This document shows, one piece after another, positions 1-6,012 of a DNA stretch of 11,719 nucleotides; position 1 is the first letter of the stretch; each line of letters starts with the position of its first letter. The translations under genes and the position numbers were made by a program. Under the pieces are notes generated by a model. It saw only the letters and a program-made list of their open reading frames with translations, did no database searches and had not been told where the DNA came from. The stretch lies in assembly GCA_029861675.1 (NCBI GenBank), contig JAOTYV010000140.1:1-11719 (forward strand). The letters are read 5' to 3'. Origin of the DNA: Alphaproteobacteria bacterium. Its GTDB lineage: Bacteria; Pseudomonadota; Alphaproteobacteria; UBA8366.

Positions 1-1464
1 TGAGAATTTCCACGCCGCCCAAATTGACAGAATTGTCAAAATCAGCAGGGCAATAACGATCGGCCGTTCGAAGAACGTCCAGCCGTACACCTGCGCTGCC
101 TGATAAATCTTCGGTTCGAGCCTTGGGGCGAGGAAGAACCCGATGAGCAGCGCCGGCCGCGACCAGCCGAAGCGTTTCAGGAACACGCCCAAGGTACCGA
201 TGACCATCAGTGCGATCAAATCATACCAGTCCCGCGTCGCTTGGAAGGCGGCGAAGAAGATCAGCACGATCATGAACGGCGCAAGGATTGCGTATCGGAT
301 CGTCGTCAACAGCGCGACGTAGTTGGCCAGCAGCAGGCAGAGGCCCGCGCCGAGAACGTTCGCCAAGGCGAGCGACCAGATCATCATGAAGGTGAGATTC
401 AGATGCTCGGTCATCATGGTGATGCCGGGCTCGATGCCGACCAGCACGAAACCGCCGAGCAGGATCGCGTAGCTGCCGGAGCCGGGAATGCCGAACAGCA
501 GCGTCGGAATCATGGCGCCGCCTTCTTTGGCGTTATTCGCCGATTCCGGGGCCAGAACGCCGCGGATATCGCCCTTGCCGAAGTTCTCCCGGTCCTTGGT
601 CGTCTGAATGATGTGGCCGTAGGCGATCCAGTCGACGACGGATCCGCCGAGACCGGGCAAGGCCCCGACGATGCAGCCGATGGTGGCGCAACGGAGCACG
701 ATCCATTTATGGCGGAACGCGTCCTTGAATCCTTCCATCCAGCCATGGCCAAGCGTACCGGTTTCGGAAATCTTCGTACTGCGGCGAAGCAGGTCGACGA
801 TTTCCGGCAATGCGAACATGGCGAGGCCGACGATAACGATCCGGATGCCGTCGCTCAGATACACCGAGCCGAAGGTTAATCGAAACTCCCCGGTCGCGGG
901 CGCGGCGCCGATGCTGCCGATCAGCAGACCGATGGCGCAGGTCGCGAGGCCTTTGAGCGCGCTGGTTCCCGTCAACATGCCGATCATGCTGAGGGCGAGG
1001 ACGATCAACAGAAGCTGCTCGCCGAACCCCATGGCCAGGATTATCGGGCGTGCGGCGAACACGGCGAAGGTCAGAATGATGGCGCCGAATACGCCACCGA
1101 ATAACGAGGCGGTAAAGGCCGCGCCGAGCGCCCGGGCGCCTTCGCCCCGTTTGGCCATCGGGAAGCCATCGACAACGGTCGCCTGGGATCCCGATGTGCC
1201 TGGTATCCCCATGAGCACCGATGGAAAAGTGTCCGAAGTCGTGGTTGGGGCCAGCAGACCGATCATCATGGAGAGCGCGTGGCTCGGCTCCATGTCGAAG
1301 ACGAAAGGCAGGACGACGGACAGGCCGGCAATGCCGCCAAGTCCCGGCAGGATGCCGACAAGCAGGCCGATAATAGTACCGAGGGCCAAAAAGAACATGT
1401 GCTTCCAGGTGAACATGTCCCTGAGCGCCTGGAAGAAAAAGTCAACTGTGGCGTCGAACTCCAT
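1..1464 (-). CDS. tctA: TctA-family large permease subunit of a tripartite tricarboxylate transporter (3' end cut by window)
   Basis: Minus-strand reading frame of 488 codons, open to the left window edge, so no stop is seen. It would be the large inner-membrane subunit of a TTT carboxylate importer, working with the periplasmic receptor encoded upstream. The protein shows the family's internal duplication: G-I-L-P-G-L-G-G near residue 37 matches G-A-L-P-G-L-G-G near residue 267. G-I-P-G-T-S-G-S-Q-A-T with D-G-F-P-M (about 86-103) is echoed by P-E-S-A-N-N (306-311) and G-I-P-G-S-G (325-330). Many hydrophobic segments run throughout. Family members have about 500 residues, so only a few C-terminal residues should be missing. 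I chose the ATG at 1464 because a purine-rich AGGGTGGGG lies about 9 nt upstream and no better in-frame start is near. It follows tctC after 112 bp in the same direction. A small-subunit gene (tctB) is not between them and could only lie beyond the left edge. Family assignment is very secure; the substrate is unknown. Confidence 0.95.
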   Translation of the reverse strand, partial: MEFDATVDFFFQALRDMFTWKHMFFLALGTIIGLLVGILPGLGGIAGLSVVLPFVFDMEPSHALSMMIGLLAPTTTSDTFPSVLMGIPGTSGSQATVVDGFPMAKRGEGARALGAAFTASLFGGVFGAIILTFAVFAARPIILAMGFGEQLLLIVLALSMIGMLTGTSALKGLATCAIGLLIGSIGAAPATGEFRLTFGSVYLSDGIRIVIVGLAMFALPEIVDLLRRSTKISETGTLGHGWMEGFKDAFRHKWIVLRCATIGCIVGALPGLGGSVVDWIAYGHIIQTTKDRENFGKGDIRGVLAPESANNAKEGGAMIPTLLFGIPGSGSYAILLGGFVLVGIEPGITMMTEHLNLTFMMIWSLALANVLGAGLCLLLANYVALLTTIRYAILAPFMIVLIFFAAFQATRDWYDLIALMVIGTLGVFLKRFGWSRPALLIGFFLAPRLEPKIYQAAQVYGWTFFERPIVIALLILTILSIWAAWKFS

Positions 1465-1512
1465 ATGCTTATGCCCCACCCTAAAAGGAAATTAGCAACT
1501 GAAAGCCGATAT

Positions 1513-1546
1513 TGTGACGCCCGGCGAATGCTCACCGGGCGTCACA
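1513..1546 (-). promoter_or_regulatory. Intercistronic hairpin between tctC and tctA (12-bp perfect stem)
   Basis: TGTGACGCCCGG (1513-1524) and CCGGGCGTCACA (1535-1546) are exact reverse complements around a 10-nt loop. The structure begins 30 nt after the tctC stop codon. On the minus strand it is followed by ATATCGGCTTTC rather than a U-run, so it is not a classical intrinsic terminator. A stable hairpin directly after a binding-protein gene usually protects the upstream message from 3' decay or lets only part of the transcripts continue. This would give more receptor than permease. The structure is seen directly; the role is inferred. Confidence 0.6.
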
Positions 1547-1576
1547 GATCGAAGTGTCGATCAGGTTTGTGGCCGA

Positions 1577-2689
1577 CTACTTGCCAAGTGTAACGCCGTA
1601 ACGCGCCTTGACGTATTTTGCCAAGTATGTGCGTGCGGTGTCGGACATCGTGGTCGCCGCGTTCCGAATGGGAATCGCGCCATCGCCAATCGTCTGCGGA
1701 TACTCGCCGAAGATTTTCACCCGTTTTTTCTTAAAGTCCGGATCGGCCATCATCTTCCTGGCCGCCGTGCGGAATGCTTCGACGACATCTTTCGGCGTGC
1801 CGGCCGGCAGGTTCCAGGACTTCGACATGGTGACGCTCATTTGATAGAGCGAGAACCAAGCCTCGAAGCCCGGTCCGGACGGTGCCTTACCGTGCACCGC
1901 CTTGTAGGCTTCGACGAAGGTCGGAACCTTCGGCCACGTCGGATCGCGGACGATGTCGCCCTTTTCATTGACCACGCCCAGCGTGTACAGCGGAACCGCG
2001 ATGCCGTCGGCGATCAACTTTTTACGGTTGTTCTTGAAAGACAGCGTGTTGTCGTAGTTCACGGTAAATTCGCCGCGCTCGAACGCCAAGGCCATCGGCC
2101 CGTTGCCCTTCATGCCCCAGACGCTCTTTACCTCGATGCCGAGCTGGCTCAGCGCGACACGCAGGTTCAGGCCGCCCGACGTCGGCGTCTTACCGCCGAA
2201 AATCAGTTTTTCGGGGGGAAGCGACTGCATCTTTTGGATTTTGGCCTTGAGGGTCTTTTCATTCTGGATCCCGAGATCGCTGCGTACATACTGCATGATG
2301 CCGCGCGGCGACAGGATGATCGGAATGAATTCATTCAGTTTGAATTTCACCCGCGGATCGCCAAGCGTGAAATTTGAGATTGTGGATGTCGAAAGTGCAA
2401 ACACCCAGGTGCCGTCTTTCTTGGCGCGCTGTTCGAAATAGTTGCCGCCCAGAATTCCGCCGGCGCCAGGCTTGTTGACGACCAGGATCTTCGGATTGCC
2501 CGGCAAATATTTCGTGAAATACGGCAGCATGAAGCGTGTGTAGCTGTCCGTACCGCCACCCTCGTTAAAGGGGACGATGATCGTAACGCGCTTGCCGGAG
2601 AAATCGGCTGCCTGCGCTGTCATGCCGACGGTCATCGCCGCGGCTGCGAGCAGCCCCGTGATTGCGCCGAGAGTAAACGTCTTCTTCAT
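1577..2689 (-). CDS. tctC: TctC/Bug-family periplasmic solute-binding protein, Sec-exported
   Basis: This 370-residue protein is the extracytoplasmic receptor of a TTT importer, expected to capture a carboxylate in the periplasm and hand it to TctA/TctB. The N-terminus is a Sec signal peptide: K-K at positions 2-3, a hydrophobic Ala/Leu/Met-rich core at 7-23, and a likely cleavage after A-Q-A (residue 27). The Bug fold signature follows: V-T-I-I-V-P-F with G-G-G-T-D (44-48), where classical members have G-G-x-x-D, then V-N-K-P-G-A-G-G (71-78). Bug proteins are about 320-330 residues, so this one is on the long side. The start at 2689 is set by AGGGAGG (2698-2704 on the complementary strand) nine nt upstream. 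The stop is TAG. It is the first gene of the minus-strand operon and is divergent from the lyase gene. Lyase and transporter may share a substrate, but this is inference. Family very likely; ligand not predictable. Confidence 0.95.
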   Translation of the reverse strand: MKKTFTLGAITGLLAAAAMTVGMTAQAADFSGKRVTIIVPFNEGGGTDSYTRFMLPYFTKYLPGNPKILVVNKPGAGGILGGNYFEQRAKKDGTWVFALSTSTISNFTLGDPRVKFKLNEFIPIILSPRGIMQYVRSDLGIQNEKTLKAKIQKMQSLPPEKLIFGGKTPTSGGLNLRVALSQLGIEVKSVWGMKGNGPMALAFERGEFTVNYDNTLSFKNNRKKLIADGIAVPLYTLGVVNEKGDIVRDPTWPKVPTFVEAYKAVHGKAPSGPGFEAWFSLYQMSVTMSKSWNLPAGTPKDVVEAFRTAARKMMADPDFKKKRVKIFGEYPQTIGDGAIPIRNAATTMSDTARTYLAKYVKARYGVTLGK

Positions 2690-2704
2690 CTAGGTAACCT
2701 CCCT

Positions 2705-2717
2705 GTCGAGACTCGAC
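2705..2717. promoter_or_regulatory. 13-bp dyad touching the tctC ribosome-binding site
   Basis: GTCGAGACTCGAC is a perfect palindrome around one central base. It lies in the tctC leader and directly abuts the Shine-Dalgarno AGGGAGG (2698-2704, minus strand). It could be an operator, or in mRNA a short hairpin (GTCGA stem, 3-nt loop) next to the ribosome-binding site. The symmetry is seen; function is a guess. Confidence 0.35.
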
Positions 2718-2823
2718 CTTCTAAAATGGCCGATCACAGTGGCCTTCGGCCATGAAGCCACGCCCTGATCCACTTTAAGAAGACCGGTTCGTGGCAAACT
2801 CCGTTTCGGGCCCTACGTTAAAC

Positions 2824-2857
2824 AACCTTTGCCGTCTGTGGCAAGCGGTGAAAGGTT
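2824..2857. repeat. Spaced inverted repeat AACCTTT / AAAGGTT in the divergent control region
   Basis: AACCTTT (2824-2830) and AAAGGTT (2851-2857) are exact reverse complements, 20 nt apart. Flanking GTTAA (2817-2821) and TTAAC (2856-2860) add further symmetry if four bases on the left are skipped, and GCC/GGC inside could extend a stem. It may be a regulator binding site or a leader hairpin. It lies downstream of the minus-strand promoter candidate. Confidence 0.3.
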
Positions 2858-2879
2858 AACACCATCGGGCTTTCGGGTA

Positions 2880-2909
2880 ATTTGAGCCGCGGTCCAGCCA
2901 TCAATTCAA
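2880..2909 (-). promoter_or_regulatory. Candidate sigma-70 type promoter for the tctC-tctA operon
   Basis: Read on the minus strand, TTGAAT (2909-2904) and TCAAAT (2885-2880) are separated by 18 nt. Each matches the -35 and -10 consensus at four of six positions. Transcription would start near 2873, leaving a leader of about 185 nt that contains the inverted repeat and the dyad near the ribosome-binding site. This is a weak prediction by eye. Confidence 0.25.
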
Positions 2910-3046
2910 CGTGTGCGCGAATGGCGTTGATTATGTGCCACTTTCCATGTTTCGATTAAGGTTCTATCCGGTCGGGTTAATTCAAAATTTCCTCATGGAT
3001 CGCGGCGCGGGCCTCGGCGTAAGGACATACCACCACGGACACATTC

Positions 3047-3076
3047 TTGACTTGCCTGCCTCCGATACGGGACATT
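3047..3076 (+). promoter_or_regulatory. Candidate sigma-70 type promoter for the lyase gene
   Basis: TTGACT (3047-3052) matches five of six -35 positions. It is followed after 18 nt by GACATT (3071-3076), a weak -10 box with three of six matches. Transcription would start about 30 nt before the ATG at 3113. The position supports starting the protein at 3113, since an upstream TTG start at 3047 would fall inside this promoter. Based on sequence similarity by eye only. Confidence 0.3.
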
Positions 3077-3112
3077 GAAAGTTCCAGACACAACGCACTC
3101 AGGCGTATTCTC

Positions 3113-4069
3113 ATGTCCGATTTACCCAATCGAGTCGATATTCAGGAAGAAGGCCCACGCGAAGGGTTCCAATTTGAAAAAGGGCCGATTCCGACGAATC
3201 GAAAAATTGAACTGATCGACGCATTATCGGAAACGGGCCTGAAGGAAATTCAGGTCGGCTCCTTCGTCAATCCGAAGCGCGTACCGGGCTGGGCGGATGT
3301 GGATGATGTGATCGCCGGTATCCGCAAGACCGACGGCATTCGCTACACGGCCCTGTGGCTGAATGAGCGAGGCCTGGAGCGGGCGCTTGCGACCGATGGT
3401 TTGTTCCTGAAAGGGTCGATCACGACATCGGCTTCGGAAACCTTCATGAAGCTGAATCAGAACCGGGGGTACGCGGACAACGTCAAGGTGCAGCACAATC
3501 AGGTCGCGCTGTACAAATCTCACGGCGTTTCTTATTTCCGCGGATCGATGATGGCGGCGTTCGGCTGCAACTTCGAAGGCGATGTGCCCGTCTCCAAGGT
3601 GATCGAGCAAACGGAGAGCATCCTTGGTATTGCCGCGGAAAACGATGTCGCGTTGGACGTCCTCTCCCTCGCCGACACCATGGCGTGGGCAACGCCGCAA
3701 TCCATTAAACGGGTGGTCGGCAGCGTGCGGGACAAATGGCCGGACCTTCGTATTACTCTGCATCTGCACGATACCCGCGGTCTCGGCGTCGCCAACGCCT
3801 ATGCCGGGCTCGAAATGGGCGTCGACAGTTTCGACGCCAGCGTCGCCGGTCTCGGCGGTTGTCCGTTCGCCGGCCATAAAGGTGCGGCCGGCAACGTTTG
3901 CACCGAGGACCTTGCCTTCATGTGCGAGGAGATGGGAATCGACACTGGTATCGACGTAGATCGCCTGCTCGACGCGGCGCGGCTCGCCGAAGACGTGGTT
4001 GGTCACGATTTGCCGGGGGCGGTAAAATGGGGCGGCAGTCTCGACGTGCTCCGTCGCAAGCTCAATTGA
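3113..4069 (+). CDS. Hydroxymethylglutaryl-CoA lyase family protein (HMG-CoA lyase-like)
   Basis: This 318-residue cytoplasmic TIM-barrel protein belongs to the DRE-TIM/HMGL-like family. HMG-CoA lyase splits 3-hydroxy-3-methylglutaryl-CoA into acetyl-CoA and acetoacetate, and relatives split citramalyl-CoA and similar tertiary hydroxy-acyl-CoAs. Visible motifs are G-P-R-E-G-F-Q (14-20) at the start of the barrel, the metal-ligand H-L-H-D-T (217-221), and S-V-A-G-L-G-G-C-P-F (243-252) with the mobile-loop Cys at 250. G-N-V-C-T-E-D-L (260-267) carries the Asn that helps bind metal. The usual motif is R-D-G-x-Q; here the catalytic Asp is Glu17. Length matches the family (about 300). I prefer ATG 3113 to an in-frame TTG at 3047, because homologues begin close to this motif, the 22 extra residues look untranslated, and AGGCG lies about 10 nt upstream of 3113. 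The gene stands alone between two transporter operons. Family secure; exact acyl-CoA substrate open. Confidence 0.88.
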   Translation: MSDLPNRVDIQEEGPREGFQFEKGPIPTNRKIELIDALSETGLKEIQVGSFVNPKRVPGWADVDDVIAGIRKTDGIRYTALWLNERGLERALATDGLFLKGSITTSASETFMKLNQNRGYADNVKVQHNQVALYKSHGVSYFRGSMMAAFGCNFEGDVPVSKVIEQTESILGIAAENDVALDVLSLADTMAWATPQSIKRVVGSVRDKWPDLRITLHLHDTRGLGVANAYAGLEMGVDSFDASVAGLGGCPFAGHKGAAGNVCTEDLAFMCEEMGIDTGIDVDRLLDAARLAEDVVGHDLPGAVKWGGSLDVLRRKLN

Positions 4070-4092
4070 GCGCCGTCCGCGTCAGATTGCCG

Positions 4093-4134
4093 AATTTGTC
4101 CTAACAAATTGCCGTCGGGCACCCGGTTACCGGG
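4093..4134. promoter_or_regulatory. Two dyads upstream of the second TTT operon
   Basis: AATTTGT-CCTA-ACAAATT (4093-4110) is a 7-bp-arm palindrome and CCCGGT-T-ACCGGG (4122-4134) a 6-bp-arm palindrome. They are separated by 11 nt. They lie 24 nt after the lyase stop and about 60-100 nt upstream of the predicted transcription start of the tctCBA operon, a usual place for regulator binding. Neither is followed by a U-run, so neither is a clear terminator for the lyase gene. Operator function is inference. Confidence 0.35.
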
Positions 4135-4158
4135 CGGCCCATCGCCGTGCAAAAACGC

Positions 4159-4188
4159 TTGTGTTGATTGGCCGGCGATGCGTAGCAT
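4159..4188 (+). promoter_or_regulatory. Candidate promoter for the plus-strand tctCBA operon
   Basis: TTGTGT (4159-4164) and TAGCAT (4183-4188) are spaced by 18 nt, matching consensus at three and four of six positions. Transcription would begin near 4195, giving a leader of about 120 nt before the ATG at 4317. A weak prediction by eye. The 247-bp gap and the change of gene content support a separate promoter somewhere here. Confidence 0.25.
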
Positions 4189-4214
4189 TCCTGCAATAGA
4201 AAATTCGGGTTCTG

Positions 4215-4244
4215 CCGCCGTGAGGGCGGGGTTCCGCGCCCCGC
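4215..4244 (+). promoter_or_regulatory. Overlapping alternative hairpins in the tctC leader
   Basis: CCGCC (4215-4219) can pair with GGCGG (4225-4229) around a 5-nt loop. GCGGGG (4226-4231), overlapping the second arm, can instead pair with CCCCGC (4239-4244) around a 7-nt loop. The two stems exclude each other. This may be attenuator-like folding, or simply chance in GC-rich DNA. No U-run follows. Confidence 0.2.
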
Positions 4245-4316
4245 GGTGGCCGGGCAGCCGAGCAATGGCTGCGACAATGCGGGCCAAGCCCAATAGATAC
4301 AGGGAGAAACCAAAGC

Positions 4317-5354
4317 ATGAATAAAACAGATGCCTCAATTCATCGGCGCACGCTGCTCAAGGGCGGCGCGGCGGCAGTCGGCGGGGCGGCCTTGTCCGCG
4401 TCACCGTTTTCGGGCGCCTTCGGCGCGTCCTTCCCATCGCAGCCTCTCAAGGTCATGGTCGCCACCCGTGAAGGCGGCGGCGCGGACCGAAACCTGCGCG
4501 CCTTCTGGAGCGTTTGGCAAAAATACCTGAAGACCACCATGGAGGCCTCGTTTTATCCGGGCGCCGCCGGCCGGGTGGGCTACCAGAAATACATGGGGAT
4601 CGCGAAGCCCGATTGTTACACGCTGTTGTTCGGCAATATGGGCCCCGAAACGTTGAACTGGGTGGTGAAGCGGCCGGACGGTTTCAAATTCCCGGGCGAC
4701 TACGTTTATTTCAATCGGGTCGATGTGGACCCGAGCTGCATTTTCGTCGATGCCAAGCGCAGCAAGTTCAAGACCATCGACGACATCGTCGCCGAAGGGA
4801 AAAAGCGGTCGCTCAATGTCGGCGTCAGCCGGATTGCACACCCGGCATCCCTTGGCGTACTCGCCTTGGCCCGGCATACCGGGGCCAAGTTCAACCTGAT
4901 TCCGCTGTCCGGCGGCAAAAACACCTATGCCGGCGTCTCGTCCGGCGAGATGGATTTTGGCGCGCTGCCGTTTTCCGGGGCCGCCAAGCGCCATAAGTCG
5001 TTCCGAACGACGCTGATATTCGACACGAAGAAATACAGCGCGGATTTGATGAAGCGGCTCTATCACGCGCCCCTCGCGAACGAACATTTCGGCATGAAAC
5101 TGCCGCCCCTGGTATCGGCGCGGGCGTTCGCCATCAAGTCCGCGGCGGTCGAAAAATATCCGGATCGCTTCAAGATTCTGCAAGACAGCGCGAAAAAGGT
5201 CTACGACGATCCGGACTTCAAAAAGGCAATCGAAAAGACCAAGGCGCCCTGGGAGCTGATTCAATACGGCGATCAGGCGACCTGCGCCGAATATGCGAAA
5301 AGCATCATGGCGATCGGCGAGGAGTATAAGGATCTGCTCAAGGGCAAGGCCTGA
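4317..5354 (+). CDS. tctC: TctC/Bug-like periplasmic solute-binding protein, Tat-type signal
   Basis: This 345-residue protein is the predicted receptor of the second TTT importer. Its N-terminus carries a twin-arginine motif, H-R-R-T-L-L-K (9-15), then an Ala/Gly-rich hydrophobic stretch to about residue 30 and a likely cleavage between residues 34 and 37. It should therefore be exported folded by Tat, unlike the Sec-type receptor at 1577-2689. The mature part begins L-K-V-M-V-A-T-R-E-G-G-G-A-D (44-57), a diverged form of the Bug V-P-F-x-x-G-G-x-x-D motif, followed by F-Y-P-G-A-A-G-R-V-G. The core is recognisable but far from classical Bug sequences. D-F-G-A-L-P near residue 220 fits the family's second lobe. 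A good Shine-Dalgarno (AGGGAG) precedes the ATG by about 10 nt. tctB and tctA follow directly, which makes the receptor role secure. Ligand unknown. Confidence 0.88.
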   Translation: MNKTDASIHRRTLLKGGAAAVGGAALSASPFSGAFGASFPSQPLKVMVATREGGGADRNLRAFWSVWQKYLKTTMEASFYPGAAGRVGYQKYMGIAKPDCYTLLFGNMGPETLNWVVKRPDGFKFPGDYVYFNRVDVDPSCIFVDAKRSKFKTIDDIVAEGKKRSLNVGVSRIAHPASLGVLALARHTGAKFNLIPLSGGKNTYAGVSSGEMDFGALPFSGAAKRHKSFRTTLIFDTKKYSADLMKRLYHAPLANEHFGMKLPPLVSARAFAIKSAAVEKYPDRFKILQDSAKKVYDDPDFKKAIEKTKAPWELIQYGDQATCAEYAKSIMAIGEEYKDLLKGKA

Positions 5355-5384
5355 TCGGCGGCTCGGAGACCTGGTAAACCGATT

Positions 5385-5417
5385 GGGGCGGTCCCGTGAC
5401 GTTCGACGGGCCGCCTC
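5385..5417 (+). promoter_or_regulatory. Intercistronic hairpin between tctC and tctB
   Basis: GGCGG-t-CCCGT (5387-5397) pairs with ACGGGCCGCC (5406-5415), ten base pairs with one bulged T and an 8-nt loop. An outer G-T wobble and a G-C pair extend it to 5385-5417. It begins 30 nt after the tctC stop. CTCTTC follows, not a real U-run, so read-through into tctB is expected. It mirrors in position the hairpin behind the other tctC gene. Likely role: mRNA 3' protection or partial attenuation giving excess receptor (inference). Confidence 0.55.
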
Positions 5418-5474
5418 TCTTCGGTCGCGCCTCGCGCCCGGACGGCGTGTGTCAGAATAAAGAAGAGCATTGGA

Positions 5475-6011
5475 ATGCCGGCTGAACCTCCATCCGAAGA
5501 ACGCCAGAAGACGCCGGTCGGCGCGGATTTGCTGATACCGGGCGCGGCGATCGCGTTCACGCTGTACTATTTCTCGACCATCATCGATTCGCCCTGGACC
5601 GCCCAGGTCAGCGCGTTTTTTGTCGGCACCATCTTGTTGGCGCTTTGCCTGATTTTGCTGGTCGGCATCGCGCGGCGGGTAGCGCGCGGCGAGGCCAATT
5701 TGCGGTTCGATCCGCTGATCACCCCGGCCGCGGTGGTGCCGAAGCGTCTGGCGTTGTTTGGCTTGACGCTGGGCTACATCTTTTTCATCGACTGGCTCGG
5801 ATTTACCACCACGACCTTCCTGTTTCTGATGGTCGGCATGATGTTGCTGTCCGGCTGGCAGCGCAACAACAAGCGGCTGATCGTCATCCTGTCGGCGGTC
5901 CTGTCGATCGGTGGGTATTTGCTGTTCGTCGTGGCGTTCGAGCGGCGGTTTCCCGAAGGCCCGTTCGAGGATCTCTTCAAGGCGATCCTATCGTCGCTGA
6001 CCGGAGCCTGA
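5475..6011 (+). CDS. tctB: TctB-family small permease subunit of a TTT importer
   Basis: This 178-residue membrane protein has the typical TctB layout. A short charged N-terminus is followed by hydrophobic segments at about 18-38 and 43-65, a cytoplasm-like R-R-V-A-R-G-E loop, then segments at about 90-110, 112-128 and 136-155. TctB proteins are about 140-180 residues, poorly conserved in sequence, and identified mainly by this four-to-five segment pattern and by their neighbours. It lies between tctC (120 bp upstream, with a hairpin in the gap) and tctA, whose ATG follows its stop after a single base, so translation of the two is probably coupled. The Shine-Dalgarno (AAGAG, about 11 nt upstream of the ATG) is modest. 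It should form the membrane complex with the TctA at 6013-7572. Assignment secure from the combination. Confidence 0.9.
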   Translation: MPAEPPSEERQKTPVGADLLIPGAAIAFTLYYFSTIIDSPWTAQVSAFFVGTILLALCLILLVGIARRVARGEANLRFDPLITPAAVVPKRLALFGLTLGYIFFIDWLGFTTTTFLFLMVGMMLLSGWQRNNKRLIVILSAVLSIGGYLLFVVAFERRFPEGPFEDLFKAILSSLTGA

Positions 6012-6012
6012 G

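Larger units (their letters stand above)
2690..3112. other. Divergent intergenic region between tctC and the HMG-CoA lyase-like gene
   Basis: These 423 bp are visibly richer in A+T than the flanking genes and contain no convincing reading frame. They hold the tctC Shine-Dalgarno sequence with its adjoining dyad (2705-2717), an inverted repeat (2824-2857), candidate promoters for both directions (minus 2880-2909, plus 3047-3076) and a small TGGCC/GGCCA hairpin with TTC loop (2740-2752). I see no tRNA, terminator with U-run or riboswitch that I recognise. Its size and AT bias fit a shared control region for the two divergent units. No regulator gene is present in the window. Confidence 0.6.

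Noticed and set aside
241..1495. Plus-strand frames of 212 and 274 codons across the left edge region
   Set aside because: They are antisense to the minus-strand tctA, whose family motifs are unmistakable. Their products are His/Asp- or Ser/Pro/Arg-rich without recognisable domains.
1514..2377. Plus-strand frame of 287 codons over tctC
   Set aside because: Antisense to a gene with a clear signal peptide and Bug motifs; no domain or ribosome-binding site of its own.
2726..2753. ATGGCC/GGCCAT and TGGCC/GGCCA pairings in the tctC leader as a terminator
   Set aside because: Short stems, competing pairings, and only four U residues on the minus strand. Not convincing as a terminator or riboswitch.
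3047..3112. A 22-residue N-terminal extension of the lyase from a TTG codon
   Set aside because: Rare start codon, no ribosome-binding site, overlap with a plausible promoter, and no such extension expected in the family.
3224..4006. Minus-strand frame of 260 codons over the lyase gene
   Set aside because: Shadow of the HMG-CoA lyase-like gene, with a His/Arg/Val-rich product and no motif.
4401..5264. Minus-strand frame of 287 codons over the Tat-type tctC
   Set aside because: Antisense shadow; its product shows no domain and no start signal.
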